NCBI GenBank assembly: GCA_964034945.1 | Contig: OZ035962.1 | Coordinates: 101,316,284 to 101,380,283, forward strand | DNA from: Chrysopilus asiliformis | Taxonomy: Eukaryota; Arthropoda; Insecta; Diptera; Rhagionidae | Reading direction: 5' to 3' | Length of the DNA: 64,000 bases | Shown here: positions 12,050-23,879 of the stretch, piece after piece | Position numbering within the stretch: position 1 is the first letter of the stretch | Layout: every line of letters begins with the position of its first letter | Program-made: the position numbers and the translations under genes | The notes under the pieces: model-generated | The model's input: the letters and a program-made list of their open reading frames with translations, nothing else | What the model was told of the DNA's origin: nothing | The model's database searches: none

Positions 12050-12440
12050 CATAGCTAGAGTTACCAAAATTTTATAAAACTAGGACTTATGAACGAAAAG
12101 CCCAGGACATACCGACCAAAACCCCAGACACGCTTAAAATATAACTTTGCAAACAAAAACAAATGCGCCGCAGGCACACCTTTTTTATGAAAAACACGAG
12201 CCATAGTTAGAGTCTCACGAAAAAATGCACCGTAGGTGAAAATTTTGACATTTCGAAGTTAAATGTACCCTTAAATTGAAAGCTCCAGACGTCGTGGTGT
12301 TTCTTGACGTTTTGAGTTTATGAGGTAAACTTTTTAATTGGGTGAAACTTTCCCGGATACGCTAAAAAAACCCGTACACAAAAGCCCCCTCGGACGCCCT
12401 TAAAAAGAAGACGGTGTCCGGGGAAAGGAGGACGGATGTC
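12050..12440. mobile_element. Decayed hAT MITE fragments
   Basis: AAATGCGCCGCAGGCA near 12161 and a variant AATGCACCGTAGG near 12223 lie beside CCCAGGACATACCGACC-like sequence, recalling the hAT family interior. Too degraded for end assignment. The GC-rich 12380-12450 stretch is unexplained. Confidence 0.4.
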
Positions 12441-13379
12441 AGCCGTAGCTGACATGAATTATGATTTTTCTTTCAGATTATGATTTTGCACTGAGATTCC
12501 ATTCAAAAAGGATATTTCATTGTGATCGGATTAACAATCAATGGCAAGATTGTCATTTTATGTGCAAAAAAAAATCCGAGTAAAGTCCTATGCAAATAAA
12601 TAAAAACAGGGAAGATATTCCGTTGGGTTAGTTTTATACAAATTCATGGAATGAAAAAAGGTTTCGCCTATAAAAATAAATCCACGATTTATCAGTGGTT
12701 CGTTTCCATGCCCAAGGATTTTTTGCTTACTCACGAAAGTCATCAAAAAAAAAATGCGAAAATATCTTTTCGCTTATCATTTTTATAATCTTTAAAATTA
12801 AATTGGAATATTGCTTTTAGATTCGTAGATTTCTAAAATTTATACGTATATACAAAGCAGCAACATAGGAATATGAAATTACTTTAAGCATTTTTTTAAA
12901 TAGTATTTCTTATACCCCTGTCCACCCTTAATGGACAGAATCGAAAGAATTTCCGTGAGATTAACAAAAAGTTTACCCGAGTTCACTCGAGCAGCGGCGA
13001 ATTTTGCGCTATTATGTCTAATAATTAGATTTCGGACGAGTTTATGTTACTTTTAATAAGATGTTTTAAAGCTAAACTAATCTCACCACAGTTTTCCCTT
13101 CTCATGACCCGTCGCAGTCCCACTATTTGGAAAATAACTCTTAAAAAGTCACTTTGATTCGAATATGATGTAAGGAACGGTTATGAGCAGATCTTTTTTT
13201 ATTACGAGGCTGATGAGTTTCCCCCAGATTTGGAATTTGCCCAGATTTGTCCCGGAATTTTGAATGCAACTGAAGTTTGTGGTTCTATCAAAGAAAGTAA
13301 AACAAAAACATCTAGCTCGCAAATTTTCAGGCAAAGGTTTAAAAAAATTTTGATATTTTTTTCTAAAATCAGAACACAG

Positions 13380-13580
13380 AAAAAGTTGCGCCGCAGGCAA
13401 AATTGTTAGGGAGAAATTTACGTTATAATCAAAAATGTTACAATAAACGGCACCGCGATTTTTTTAAACCTTATGAAAAAAAAAAAACTCCACTGCGGAC
13501 GAAAATTTCCGTTTTCAAGACTAAATCGAATAATCCGGGGCAAAAGTTTAAATTGCCTTAATCCCGGACTGTCCCTGAAA
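13380..13580. mobile_element. Decayed hAT MITE fragment
   Basis: Contains TGCGCCGCAGGC (13383-13398) and AATAATCCGGGGCAAAAG (about 13529), both hallmarks of the hAT family at 27547 and 59932. Termini lost. Confidence 0.5.
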
Positions 13581-14682
13581 ATTCACTCTACCTCTCGTCC
13601 GAATACACAAAAGTGGCAACTCTAAAATTAGAAAAATTTTGTAATTTTTAGTGTTTTTGAAAATTTGTAGCTCACAATAAAAATAAAATTTATTCAGCAA
13701 TAAAAAAAGAAATTGGATGAAAATTTTCTTGAAAAATGGTCTATTGTTGACGAATATTCCGGGGAATTCGAGGAAAAACTATTTTCCTACCGAGATATTT
13801 TCCTTTATTATATTTTCCTTTATTATATTTTCCTGGGTGGTAAATCTAGTGGCATAAAAGCGGTTAACACACTTCGTTTATAGCATAAATAGACAAAAAA
13901 AACTCACTTTTTTCAAGTTCGAAAAAAACGGTTTTTCCTCAGCCCATTCTATATAACTTTCCATACATTGAATTCCAAATGAAGTCAATTTGTGTATACA
14001 GGTAGTTTCATCAGAACTTGAAGTTAAGAATTAAGAAAAAACCACACAATTTCACAAAAACTCCAACGTGTTTAAATACTTTACCTGATCGTAGCAACAT
14101 AATCCACCTAATCCAAAAAGTTAATTCAACCAAACTTTCCCAATTCTAATCCTCTTGAATGAAAAATTATATTCTGTTAACGAAGAAAATTTTTCAGTTC
14201 CGTACAACTGAAAATCAAAGACCCCAAAAATATGTAATGAGAAAAGGGAAATTGTTACAAAATAAATTAAATGGATTTTCTGGCAAAAGTTGAATTTCTT
14301 TGGAGTCAGATTGGATTTGCTTTATGAAAATATTTTTCATTTATAAAATACGTGATTTACTAATTCAGGGCACTTCTGGGTAGAAAAACATTTTCTTCTT
14401 GCATATTCTTCTTATGCTTATGCTTTTTCTTATGCTGCTGATATTGTAATACGAATATCCAAAGCATACACGTTTCACTTCAGATGTTTGTTTTTCTTAC
14501 CTGACTGACACAGAGCATGATAAAATGAGAAAAAAAAATCAAATGAAAATAAATAACGAAAACTTTTCTCATTAAAGAGCTTCTTCTCAAGGATCCTTTT
14601 GAATCCTTAACTAGCCGAGAAACTGTTCTCTAATTGATTTTTTTCCCCCACAAGATTAATATTTATTGTGGCTCAGTTTAAG

Positions 14683-14750
14683 ATAAAACTAACAGGGCAA
14701 GACATCGAAAAGAATGGTGAAAAAATTAACCAAAATATTTTAGATTTAGG
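14683..14750 (+). CDS. Possible exon with good splice sites, unknown product
   Basis: The frame FKIKLTGQDIEKNGEKINQN and following residues is bounded by a pyrimidine-containing acceptor ending GGCTCAG and a donor GTAAGG. Two continuations are possible (acceptors near 14810 and 14872) and both end in stops soon after. It may belong with the putative peptide gene just downstream, or be coincidence. Confidence 0.18.
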
Positions 14751-14975
14751 TAAGGAAAAACATTTAGATTTATCCATAAAGTTTTATGGGTTTTATTCTA
14801 CCCACTTAAGGAGTAAGCTCCACTATGACATGAAAGTACTAAGAAAGCCTCAACTTATCATGGATCTTAGTTAATCTTGAAGTGGTCACACGTACGTGCG
14901 TACATACAGGGCACAATAAAACTTTCTTACATGCCTTTAATTAAGATGGGATTTCTCTCATGTCCAGGATTAAAA

Positions 14976-15318
14976 ATGTATCTGTCGTGTATTGGATTTT
15001 TATTCGTATTCCCATGTGGCTGGGACAAAATAGTTGAGGTAAAAAACGTTATGTTTGCTCGCAAAGATTTTACGTAAAGCTCATTAAAAAGTTGACAATC
15101 TCGGATCTGCAGGAATGTTATTATGATGAGAGTAACAAAAAAAATTCTAAAAGACAAGCAGAATGTGAAGAATACGTTGTGAGTATTTCCGTTTGGGAGA
15201 GTTTAATATTTTATTATCTCCTAAGTATGTACAAGAAAATTATTCGTGCAGACTTAGATCAAAACATAACAAAACCTATAATTGCCAATCTGGCAATCAT
15301 TGGAGACCCGTATGGTGA
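14976..15318 (+). CDS. Possible small secreted cysteine-containing peptide, three exons
   Basis: No family recognised. One reading joins 14976-15038, 15113-15178 and 15226-15318 into about 73 residues. It starts with a signal-peptide-like MYLSCIGFLFVFPCG, followed by a charged, cysteine-bearing mature part (ECYYDESN, AECEEY, NYSCRLRSKHN, YNCQSGNHW). Splice sites look good: donor GTAAAA and acceptor CTGCAG for a 74-base intron, donor GTGAGT and acceptor CTCCTAAG for a 47-base intron. The second intron is at the short limit for insects. If it is retained, the frame instead runs to 15376 as a longer, less cysteine-rich C-terminus. An acceptor-like TCTCATGTCCAG sits just before the ATG. In this AT-rich DNA, open frames of such size also arise by chance. 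Confidence 0.27.
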
Positions 15319-16189
15319 TATTCGTATCAAAATTCGAACAGTTGTACCAAAATTCCACTTTGAAGTAAAATTTTAAAAAAATGTTTAAAATTTATTCCAA
15401 TCGGATTTTGATTTATGGGAGTTTTATGTAGAATCATATCCTAAATAACTTTTGTTCTTGGACTTTTTTGATAAGATGCACCGTTTTCAAGACATTTGCA
15501 AAAAACGTTTTCGGTTACCCTATAAAAATATTAGTTGTGATTAACACAAAACTACGCTCTGCAATATTTAGTTTCGGAAAAAATATGTGACGAAAAATAT
15601 TTTTTCTAAATATCTAAAGAGCCGTTAAAGATACGTAAAAATCAATAATGACAAAAAGGCAGGAAATTTTATTTTCTTTGAAGTTTGTTATATCCATTTT
15701 TCCCAAAAGCGCATAATTTTCAAGAGATTTTCAAAAAACCTAATTTTTTTCAAATATTTTGAGACCTGTTAGAGACACAAATGACCGTTAACCTTAAAGG
15801 CTTGATGGTACAAGCGATGTACCACCTTTTTCGTAACAAATGCTGCACTGTGGTACCAAAAATGTACCACCGATTATATCGTCTTCCATTGCCAAATATT
15901 TGCTATTTTTCTGTGTTTCTGTGAAGGAAAAAATATAAAATATGTTATATCCTTTAAATTTAGTTACATTAATTTTTTCCAAAAGTTCAAAGCTTTCTAA
16001 AAAATGCAAAAAACAGTATTTTGAAAAAAATTGCATTGAAGGTACGCGTTATAGGCACTGTTACTTTTCCAAAAATTAATAGAAAACTACGATTTTCGTG
16101 AAACTTCTTTACAAAAAATTTCAAGTCGCCAGCTCAACGCGTTCTCGAGTTATTTAAGATATGTAAAATGAGCAAAGCGACAGACCGAG

Positions 16190-16290
16190 AGACAGGCAGA
16201 CAAACTAACAAACCAACAGACCGACAGAGAGACCGATAGAGAGACAGACAAATAGACCGACAAGCAAACGGACCGAGAGACACATTCACG
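16190..16290 (+). repeat. Degenerate CAGACAGA/GACCGA microsatellite tail
   Basis: GACAGACCGAGAGACAGGCA, GACCGACAGAGAGACCGATA and similar words close an interspersed repeat running from about 15400. The same lead-in (AATTTCAAGTCGCCAGCTCA-ACGCGTTCTCGAGTTATTTAAGA) is at 52440-52490. Confidence 0.7.
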
Positions 16291-16374
16291 GACATCCTCA
16301 TAATTTTGCCTCAAACGGATTTTGTACTGATCAGAAAGTGTCTATCTGCCTTCTGTTCTTGAGTCGGTCTCCGT

Positions 16375-16799
16375 CACAGATATCGTACTATTAGACTAGA
16401 TCAAGCCATTTGCTATCTCAAATGGGCCACTGAAACGTCAAAAAGGTATGACGAAAAAAAGGGACAAAGCTAGTAAATTCTGGGAAATTTAAGTTCTGGA
16501 AAAAAATGCTTATGCAGGTCCCCGACGGAATATTATTCAATCCCTATACCGATTATTCATTAATATTCAGAGCTGCCACATACAATAATATGCAATTCCC
16601 TAAAAAATGCTTTCAACCTGTGTATAAGTCTTATGAGTTCGACGTAAAACATATAATTCAAGTGTTATTGAGTTTGTTGATTCGAACATCTGACATCACT
16701 AAAGTTCGAAGAAAAAATGAGACAACTATAGTCACGCTGTCCCATATTTTTGCTATGGAATTGTTCGAGTGCCGCGATCTAGTAGTACGATATCTGTGG
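16375..16799. mobile_element. Short element with perfect 8-base target duplication (P- or hAT-like), copy B
   Basis: GTCTCCGT at 16367-16374 is repeated at 16800-16807. The inverted ends are CACAGATATCGTACTA and complement. 425 bases. It contains an apparent 107-codon frame at 16506 that matches no family and is treated as chance. Confidence 0.8.
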
Positions 16800-19215
16800 T
16801 CTCCGTCATTGAGCGTCAAAAAAACTTGAGCGTTATTTATCGCAAAAACTATTTTTCTTTTATTGTTTACAGAAAACTAAACGAGTTGAGAAATGCCCTT
16901 AATTTCTTACGTCTTTTTTTGCGCCAAAATTAAAATCAAAGCACGATTTTGGGAAAGACAAACGTAAATTTTTCGCTGTTTGGCCTTACATTCAAGAACT
17001 TGCTTCAATTTTAAGATCAATTTTGTTCTCAAATCTAACGTGCCGCTCTCTTCTCATACTCCCAATTTATTAATTTAAGCGCAATTTTCATACCATTTGA
17101 ACTTATGTGGGATAATACCTTTAGTATGGATGCTAATTTGAGTTAAGAATTAAATAAAAAAAATGAAAAAAATACTTTTTATAAAGAGGTTTTAAAAATC
17201 ACATATTTAAATCTAAAAATGTAAAAAATGGATGTTCAAAATTAAATAATTTCGTGTAGGTGATGAAATTTTAAATTTACAAATTTTTTCCTTCATAATT
17301 AAGCGCCGGATTCTCTGTGCAGAACAATTCAGGGCAGATGGCACGATTATAGCTCAAATATTTAATAACGAAATTGCTTTATTTTCCCAAAATTGTTTTT
17401 TCCGTTCTTGCAGAATAATCAAATTACGTAATTTAGTCAATAAACAGAGCAAATAATTTGTGAATAATTTATGAAATACACAGTGAACTTTTCCAACTTC
17501 CGTTGTTTGGAAAAGCCTGGAAGCACCAACCAAGAAAATTAAATTTCGTCAATGGGAAATTTAAGCAATTCCAAACAAGTGTTCTGAACTCTTGCAATTT
17601 TACAGTCCTGGCGAAAAACAATTCAATTTGTATCGGATTAAAATTCCTATTGAAGACACGTGAAGTCGGTAGAAGATGATTTTTTTTTGGTGCGTGTATG
17701 TTTTTGTGGGTTAAAATTGCTTTGAAACTTAATTTTTTTGTGTAGAAGAATCTTTATGTCGGCGACAAATTACTCATACTACTATAAGTAGGATGACCAG
17801 TAAGTCGTCACTTGGAAAGTGACAATAGTCACTTTTTCCCACTAGTTCTTTCTTATTCTTCCTTTTTTTTTGAACTTCAGTCATTTTTTTCCGTACCCCT
17901 AGTTTTACCAAACTAGTTTGTCTGACGGAGACAAAAGTTTATTTCGACAAGACAGACATTTTTTTTTAGTTTACTACTGTGGGGAATAACCGCGGTTCAC
18001 AACGATAAACTTGGGTCGGAAAAAAGAAAGTTTGGTTGGAAAAGGGAAAGTTTAGCCATACCACAAGTAAACAAATGTCGGCTATTAATCAATTTTGAAT
18101 AAAAAAATCCAAAAATGGAAATTAAATTTTATTTATATTTTAAACATCATCAGCCGAGTATGAAATTGATTTAATTAAAATTCAGTAAGAAACAAACAAA
18201 TGAAGATATTTACAATACAAAATTAAAAGCATCATATAAACTTAAATTAATTCCGCAAAGAGAATTTCCGCATATCAGTGAATATACCAAAATTGTTTGC
18301 CTATCATATTGTGTCTTGCCTTTGTATTTTCTACCAAAATATAAAAAAAAAACAAAACAAAAAAATGAATATGTAAAATATCAACCCCCAAAGTGTAATG
18401 CGTGCCCAAATTTAAATTCAATTTGTGGTTAAGGGAAAGCTGACTACATTCGCAAGTAATTTTGAAAAACTGTCTTTATTTGGCATTGTGTCCCTCAACA
18501 TGACGAATTCAACATGGATTCTGAAATGGGAAAGGAATTTTCAGGGAATGAATGAATAAATAAAGTGAAATAAAACAAAATAAAAAAATATGTATGATGG
18601 CGTTTTTTTGTGGTTGTTGTTGGGGTTTTTAGAATAAAAAGCCTTTTTTTCTCCCTCAGATTCGTGGGCAATTCTGAATCCGTTTTCAGGACATGCGAGA
18701 GTTAAGAAAATAAAATCTTTCCATTTGGAAGGAAAAAGAAATTACCAAAGGATTTTGGAATAACAAGCAGAATACATTTTATATTCTTGTGTACATTGGA
18801 TTAAATTTCAGGCAGATTCAACGTATGTTGCTTCCTTTGGAAGGATTTCTTTCGAAAAATTTCGGTAACGTTGACAAAAAGCCACATTAGATTACAGCAT
18901 TAGTGGCATAAGCCATAAATATTAAATAAATAAACAATTTCTTTCGTTGTGGTTTGAATCAGAAAGCAGAGAAATTGAAGAAGAAAATTTAAAAAGTGGA
19001 AATCTAAAAACAAACAAATGGGATCATACTTGAAAAGAAATTATGATGGATTTTTGTGAACACTTAAGTTTAGATTAGATTTTTCTTAAGTAAATGGTAG
19101 GGATATTAGAAAAAAGTTTTAAACAAATCATCAATTTTTGTAAAAAAGAGGTAACTCTAGTGGCATCCGTGTCGACCCTGTCCCCATTACATATTTTTTC
19201 AAAGTGAAACTGACA
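16800..19215. other. AT-rich spacer, nothing recognised
   Basis: Long homopolymer-rich stretch without inverted-repeat ends or plausible exons that I could see. Confidence 0.5.
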
Positions 19216-19535
19216 TTCAGGTTCCACAGCTAATTACTGTATCGACCCGACAACCGTCAAATGCTGCTCAAACGCTGCAGGATTTTCATGAGGCAAATAT
19301 TGACCCAAAGACGAATCGTCGATCACCAATTTCTTCATTAAAGCTATTGTGGCTTGACAGACACATTATTCAACAGTGTGCCGTTCTCGTTACTTCTTAC
19401 GCGGATGTGAATTATAGGTCTAAATCTTTAAGCCCGATTGCGTAAATTGCTGCATTTTTAAGTCGCAAAGAACAAACCTCATGTGCCCGTGCTTTTCGAT
19501 GCTATTCGGGTATCCTACCATCTGGGGCATTGTAA
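19216..19535 (+). pseudogene. Decayed open reading frame of unknown origin, cut by a MITE
   Basis: A plus-strand frame stays open for about 108 codons except for one TAA at about two thirds of its length. Composition is balanced and unlike the AT-rich surroundings: ITVSTRQPSNAAQTLQDFHE, SSLKLLWLDRHIIQQCAVLV and then FLSRKEQTSCARAFRCYS. It ends at a 169-base MITE at 19536. No family recognised; it could be an old gene, transposon or other insertion. Confidence 0.3.
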
Positions 19536-19704
19536 AGGCCTGTGTCCACATGGAAGTTTATTTGCAGAAGTCGCTTCTAGCAGGGACTTCTGGAAGTTTT
19601 TCCCGTGGAAACACTAACTGCAAGTGAACTTCCAGAAGTTGTGACACCAGAAATCTCTTCTGGAAGCGACTTCTGCAAATAAACTTCCATGTGGACACAG
19701 GCCT
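19536..19704. mobile_element. 169-base palindromic MITE, copy A
   Basis: Ends AGGCCTGTGTCCACATGGAA and complement; arms match over about 45 bases with TTTATTTGCAGAAGTCGCTT. Flanked by TAA on the left and TTA on the right. Copy B of identical length is at 63466 in the other orientation. Confidence 0.85.
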
Positions 19705-20053
19705 TTAGGCATTTACCTAAGTCCCGATACCACAAGCTAAATTTTCTTGGATAAATTGAGGCGTTAAAAGCTAGAGTGGACCGACCCACATGTCGAAATC
19801 GTGAATTTTTTGTGTTTGAATCACTATTGCAAATGAGTTTTTAGACAAAAATGATTGGATGCACCAAAAAACGTTTCAACATTGAGTAATAAAGTCCACA
19901 GATTTTTTTTTTCAAAAAATTTCAGTCAATAATAGTACAGAGTGGAAAAGCTTCAAAAACTCGATTATGTGGGTTGGACCACTCTAGCTTTTAACGCCTC
20001 AATTAGGGTCACTGATTTCGAATCTGCTAGTGGTTTGGCTGGATAAGCTCTGG

Positions 20054-20150
20054 GGCCCTATCTCCGAATACGATACGAGTGGGTCGAATTATAAATTTAA
20101 TCTTGTTGTTAGTGTTGTAACAACAACAATAAATTTACGATTCGAGGTAT
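20054..20150. mobile_element. Degraded relative of the 127-base palindromic MITE
   Basis: GGGCCCTATCTCCGAATACG, then AATCTTGTTGTTAGTGTTGT and ACAACAACAATAAATTTACGATTCGAG match the 40631 element with substitutions; the right end is eroded. Confidence 0.65.
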
Positions 20151-20258
20151 TGTTGCAAACATTTATCTCTGTATCTTAAAAACTGGATTTAAAGAATTAG
20201 CAACACCAAATTACCCAAAAAAATACTTTGAAATCGAGTAACACAAATAAAAAGTCTG

Positions 20259-20490
20259 GGCACCAATCATGTATTCCGACGCGTCTCTGTCTTTCGACTT
20301 CGACGCAGCTTTTAACTCTTGACTTCGCCATATCAGCAGCTTCAAAATTCCTGGAGTGACAGTCAGAATCACGTTTCGATTCATAGTGACGATTCCGCGA
20401 AAGTTCAAGCTGCAGATATGGCGAAGTGAAGAGTTAAAAGCTGCGTCGAAGTCGAAAGTCAGACACGCGTCGGAATACATGATTGGTGCC
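20259..20490. mobile_element. 232-base palindromic MITE with CTG duplication, copy A
   Basis: CTG at 20256-20258 and 20491-20493. Ends GGCACCAATCATGTATTCCG and complement; arms are about 100 bases. Copy B (45601) has the same length and lies in the opposite orientation. Confidence 0.85.
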
Positions 20491-20565
20491 CTGGTTTTAT
20501 TAAATAAAAGTCTGGTTTTATTAAATAAAAGTTTGGTTTTCTCAAAAACTTTCAATAAAATCTAA

Positions 20566-22190
20566 ATTGATCGTGCAATTAGTGAATAGTGTCGTTCAGT
20601 TATTGAGTTATGGAAAAAGATCTGAGGGGGGTTTTTTGTTGTTGCAATACTTCTAGTTTGTCGATTGAGATTCCGAAAAAAAATCACACCTTAAGTTGCA
20701 TTAATGTAATAAGATCAGAATAAGAGCTTCAATCTGGAAGTAATTGAAATCAAGCGAATTTAGCCAATTTGAGGGAAAAAATTCGTCAATATCCTGAATG
20801 TCAGGAAATAAAATCTCAATTCGGAAATGGCTTTCCACTCGGGAGCAACACGAATAACCAATATATCGATAATATAAAATACATTATTTATTATAACATG
20901 ACTGTCCCTTTTATAGTTGTATTTCAAACACGTCTATCTGTGATACACACGAGTGAAAACAAAAAAGTCTAAAAATAAATATGGGTTCCGTTGAAAATTC
21001 CCTCAGACGCCGTCGCGTCGTCGTAAGAATTTCAATGGCAATTCAATTCCAAAAAAAAAGAAAAAATAATCAGAAAATGATATAAGAGGAAAAATAAGCA
21101 AGAAATCTAGATTGGTAACATTTTGTGAAAAAGGATGACAGGATATTAATCACTTAATTCCAATTCCAAAAGAGAACCAATTGTCCTTCAACCTCAACGT
21201 TATAGATCTCAAGTAGAACATCATGGCAAGCCGTAGTCAGGGTAGGGAAATTGGGTCTTTTGGGAGCAAATCAGGTATCGCCGTTCTTCAATTTCATATT
21301 CTGTACTGTTGGGAAAATATCCTGAAGTGATGAGGGCGGAGAATGCGGAAAAGTTGAGTAAAAAATGGAGTTCGATTGACAGAAAGTCAGTCGTTTTCAT
21401 TTTCTTCCGCAAGTCAGAACTAATGGAAGTTTCTTTCCGTTCATTTCCCTTGGAGGCATGCGAAAGGTTTACTTTTTCTATTATGCTTTTCCGTTTTCTT
21501 GTAGAGAATATTTTTTTTTCTCAATTTGGCATTCATTCAATTCCTGGCTCTAATGCAGGTAAAAGTTCATGTTGGGATTGTGATTAAAATAAACGTACAG
21601 CATTTCGGTCCGAGGTGAAGTGCTTTTAATGCTACTCACCTAGAAAATCATGTTTGATAGTTTATCGATTTGATCGTCAGAAAAAACAGAAGGTAAATAT
21701 ACGGAAGTAATCTTGAGCGTAGAAAATCGTGTTCACATAAATATTAATGTAGAAGAAAGAATTTTATTTATGTAGGTCAACGTTAAATAAATAAAGCTAA
21801 TCAACTGGAATTTGATATAGTTGTAGAAGCAAGGACCTCACTAATGAATTAATTCTTTAGATTAGCTATCATGTCCACATCCTGTTAGTGCAAAATTGTT
21901 TTTAACTTAAATTCTTTTCATACTGGAATTTGTCACTGCTTCCACCCCACTCTCATACAAATGAAAGAGTTTTTTACGATTTCCTTCAGAACTATGTGTC
22001 TTTTCGAAAAAAAATTAGTGATGAAATGTGTTTAAAATATGGTTTAACATAACTCTTCAATACATCAAAATCCAATTGCAGTAAACCTTAGGCGTTTCAT
22101 ATAGCTTTCCCTCACCCCCATACAAATGGAATTTTTTTTGTTGAAATTCTGCAATTGTGGCTTTTCTTATGGTTTCATATTTGTTCATAT
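20566..22190. other. AT-rich spacer, nothing recognised
   Basis: Short frames only (for example 21309-21587), without motifs. Confidence 0.5.
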
Positions 22191-22196
22191 TATGTA

Positions 22197-22279
22197 CAGT
22201 CGAACCTGGGCAAGTGATTCGTTCCCCAGATCCTACCTATAGAGGTTTCCAGGTTTCACTTATCCAGGTTCGATTATAT
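22197..22279. mobile_element. Very short remnant with CAGTCGAACCTGG ends
   Basis: CAGTCGAACCTGGGCAAGTGA at the left and TCACTTATCCAGGTTCGATT at the right are inverted copies about 80 bases apart, the pattern of an internally deleted pogo/Tc1-type element next to TA. Confidence 0.55.
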
Positions 22280-22407
22280 TTTCATGCGTATTGCTTGTAA
22301 CATGAAACGCCTATTTTTTGGCTTATTAGGCCGGAATTAACCCACAAGAGGCTCTGGAGTAGAAAAAGTTACTGTTTCATGCGGATTATAGTTTGCAAGC
22401 GTCATTG

Positions 22408-22755
22408 AGCCCAATTCAGACTAACAATTCCGATTACGATTGCGATTACGATTACGATTACGATTACGATTACGATTACGATTACGATTACGATTACGAT
22501 TACGATTACGATTACGATTACGATTACGATTACGATTACGATTACGTTTACGATTACGATTACGATTACGATTACAATTACGATTGCGATTGCGGTTGCA
22601 TTTGCGGTTGCAGTTGCAATTGCGATAGCGATTACCATTGCGATTACGATTGATAAATCTTTGAATGATAGGGAAATGAAGGGTTTGATTTCATTGGTCG
22701 AGGAAGCTCAATCATAATCGCAATCGTAATCACAATCATTAGTCTGAATTCGGCT
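22408..22755. mobile_element. MITE with GATTAC hexanucleotide expansion, copy A
   Basis: Ends AGCCCAATTCAGACTAACAA and AGCCGAATTCAGACTAATGA, flanked by TTG and TTA. Each end runs into GATTGCGATTACGATT. On the left this has grown into a long GATTAC tract. The right arm retains ATTGGTCGAGGAAGCTC as in copy B. Confidence 0.85.
22433..22660 (+). repeat. GATTAC microsatellite
   Basis: About 25 near-perfect GATTAC units followed by variant units (GATTGC, GGTTGC). It produces spurious long open frames of alternating residues on both strands. Confidence 0.95.
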
Positions 22756-22928
22756 TTAGATTTGAAAACGTTGAAGTCAAGCCGTGATCGTCAGTGGGGG
22801 TAAACTAGTTTTTTTTGTATTACGTTTTTTAAAGATCATTTCCAATATTTTTAACCCTTTTTTTAAAGATCAATTCCAATTTCCTTGAACCCTTAGAGCT
22901 CTGTTAACATAGTTCTGTTATCAAAAAT

Positions 22929-23010
22929 TCTCTAATCGTGATTGAAATTTTAAAAATTCTTTAATCGTGATTGAAATTTTAAAAATTCTCTAATCGTGAT
23001 TGAAATTTTA
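22929..23010 (+). repeat. Three tandem 29-base-class units
   Basis: ATTCTCTAATCGTGATTGAA followed by ATTTTAAAA is repeated three times with one or two substitutions. Confidence 0.85.
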
Positions 23011-23536
23011 ATATCCAAATCCGGCTGCCCACATGCCTTTAAGGTCGCATAACTTCGACAATTTTTACTGATCTGCTTAATATTTTGATAAATGTCGAAC
23101 TATTGTAGTTTAAGAATATCAAAAAAATTGATTTCTCGAAAGTTTGCAGTTAGGCATAACCCCTTAAGTAACAAAATCTTCTCTAATTTCAATTTATACG
23201 TAGGGGAAGGTGGGGTATTCTGGACCGCTTTTTCATTTTGGCTAAAAAATCGTAAAAAAATAACTTTTTCTGAAAATTTCAGAGCTTGAATTTGTAGTAC
23301 GATAAATAACCTCTCTTTGGGTCACAGCAGTTCGGTCAAATTGTATTAAATTATACAAGTTTTATCAGTTGGCGCAAAAATGGCGTTTTTGCGATTTTGA
23401 AAAATCTCGGGGTATTGTGGACCACTTTGTAAATCGATTAAAAATGGAAAAATGTGATAGACAAACTTTTTTTTTTGATTCATATATTTATTATATAACA
23501 GACAAAGTGAAATGAAGTGAAAAATTGCAATGAAAA

Positions 23537-23879
23537 TCAGTCCGAAACGCAATGTTCGCAAGTCCAGTAACTTGCAGTCATTCCGGAGCATCCCGAGTGA
23601 ACAGCTCGATCGCACACGTTGCAATGGATGGTATGGATGGATGGGTTCATTTTTTTTGGCATATTTTTCTTACAAATTATGCAGAAATCTATGTATTCTT
23701 CCACCTCACAATAGGTTGAAGATGGTTGTTTCTTCTGTGATGTCTTCGATTTGACACGATCTTTTTGCTTTTTCGATTATGGTTTATCACCTTTTCTCTC
23801 CAATCTCTTTCGCTTCATATCAGCCTTCTCACGAAGGTCATTTACATCCTCTGGCGATGTCAAAACGGCCGATTTAGAA
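23537..23879 (-). pseudogene. Zinc-finger C-terminus of a pogo-like transposase
   Basis: Minus strand reads a Lys/Arg-rich linker (DLREKADMKRKRLERKGDK), one stop, then a C-x2-C zinc cluster: DFCIICKKNMPKKM, HCNVCDRAVHSGC, YWTCEHCVSD and TGA. This PHD-like tail resembles the C-termini of pogo/Tigger-type insect transposases; that assignment is by style only. The upstream (N-terminal) part is absent, cut by the repeat at 23880. Confidence 0.6.

Larger units (their letters stand above)
10511..14660. other. AT-rich spacer with decayed hAT MITE pieces
   Basis: No gene recognised beyond the hAT-like fragments listed separately. A duplicated TTTCCTTTATTATATTTTCC occurs near 13798. Confidence 0.5.

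Noticed and set aside
16506..16829. 107-codon frame at 16506-16829
   Set aside because: It lies mostly within the 425-base P-like MITE and runs past its end; no recognisable domain.
22393..22653. Long open frames of alternating Asp-Tyr or Arg-Leu at 22393-22653 and 62096-62398
   Set aside because: They are translations of the GATTAC microsatellite; every frame is open because the unit has no stop.
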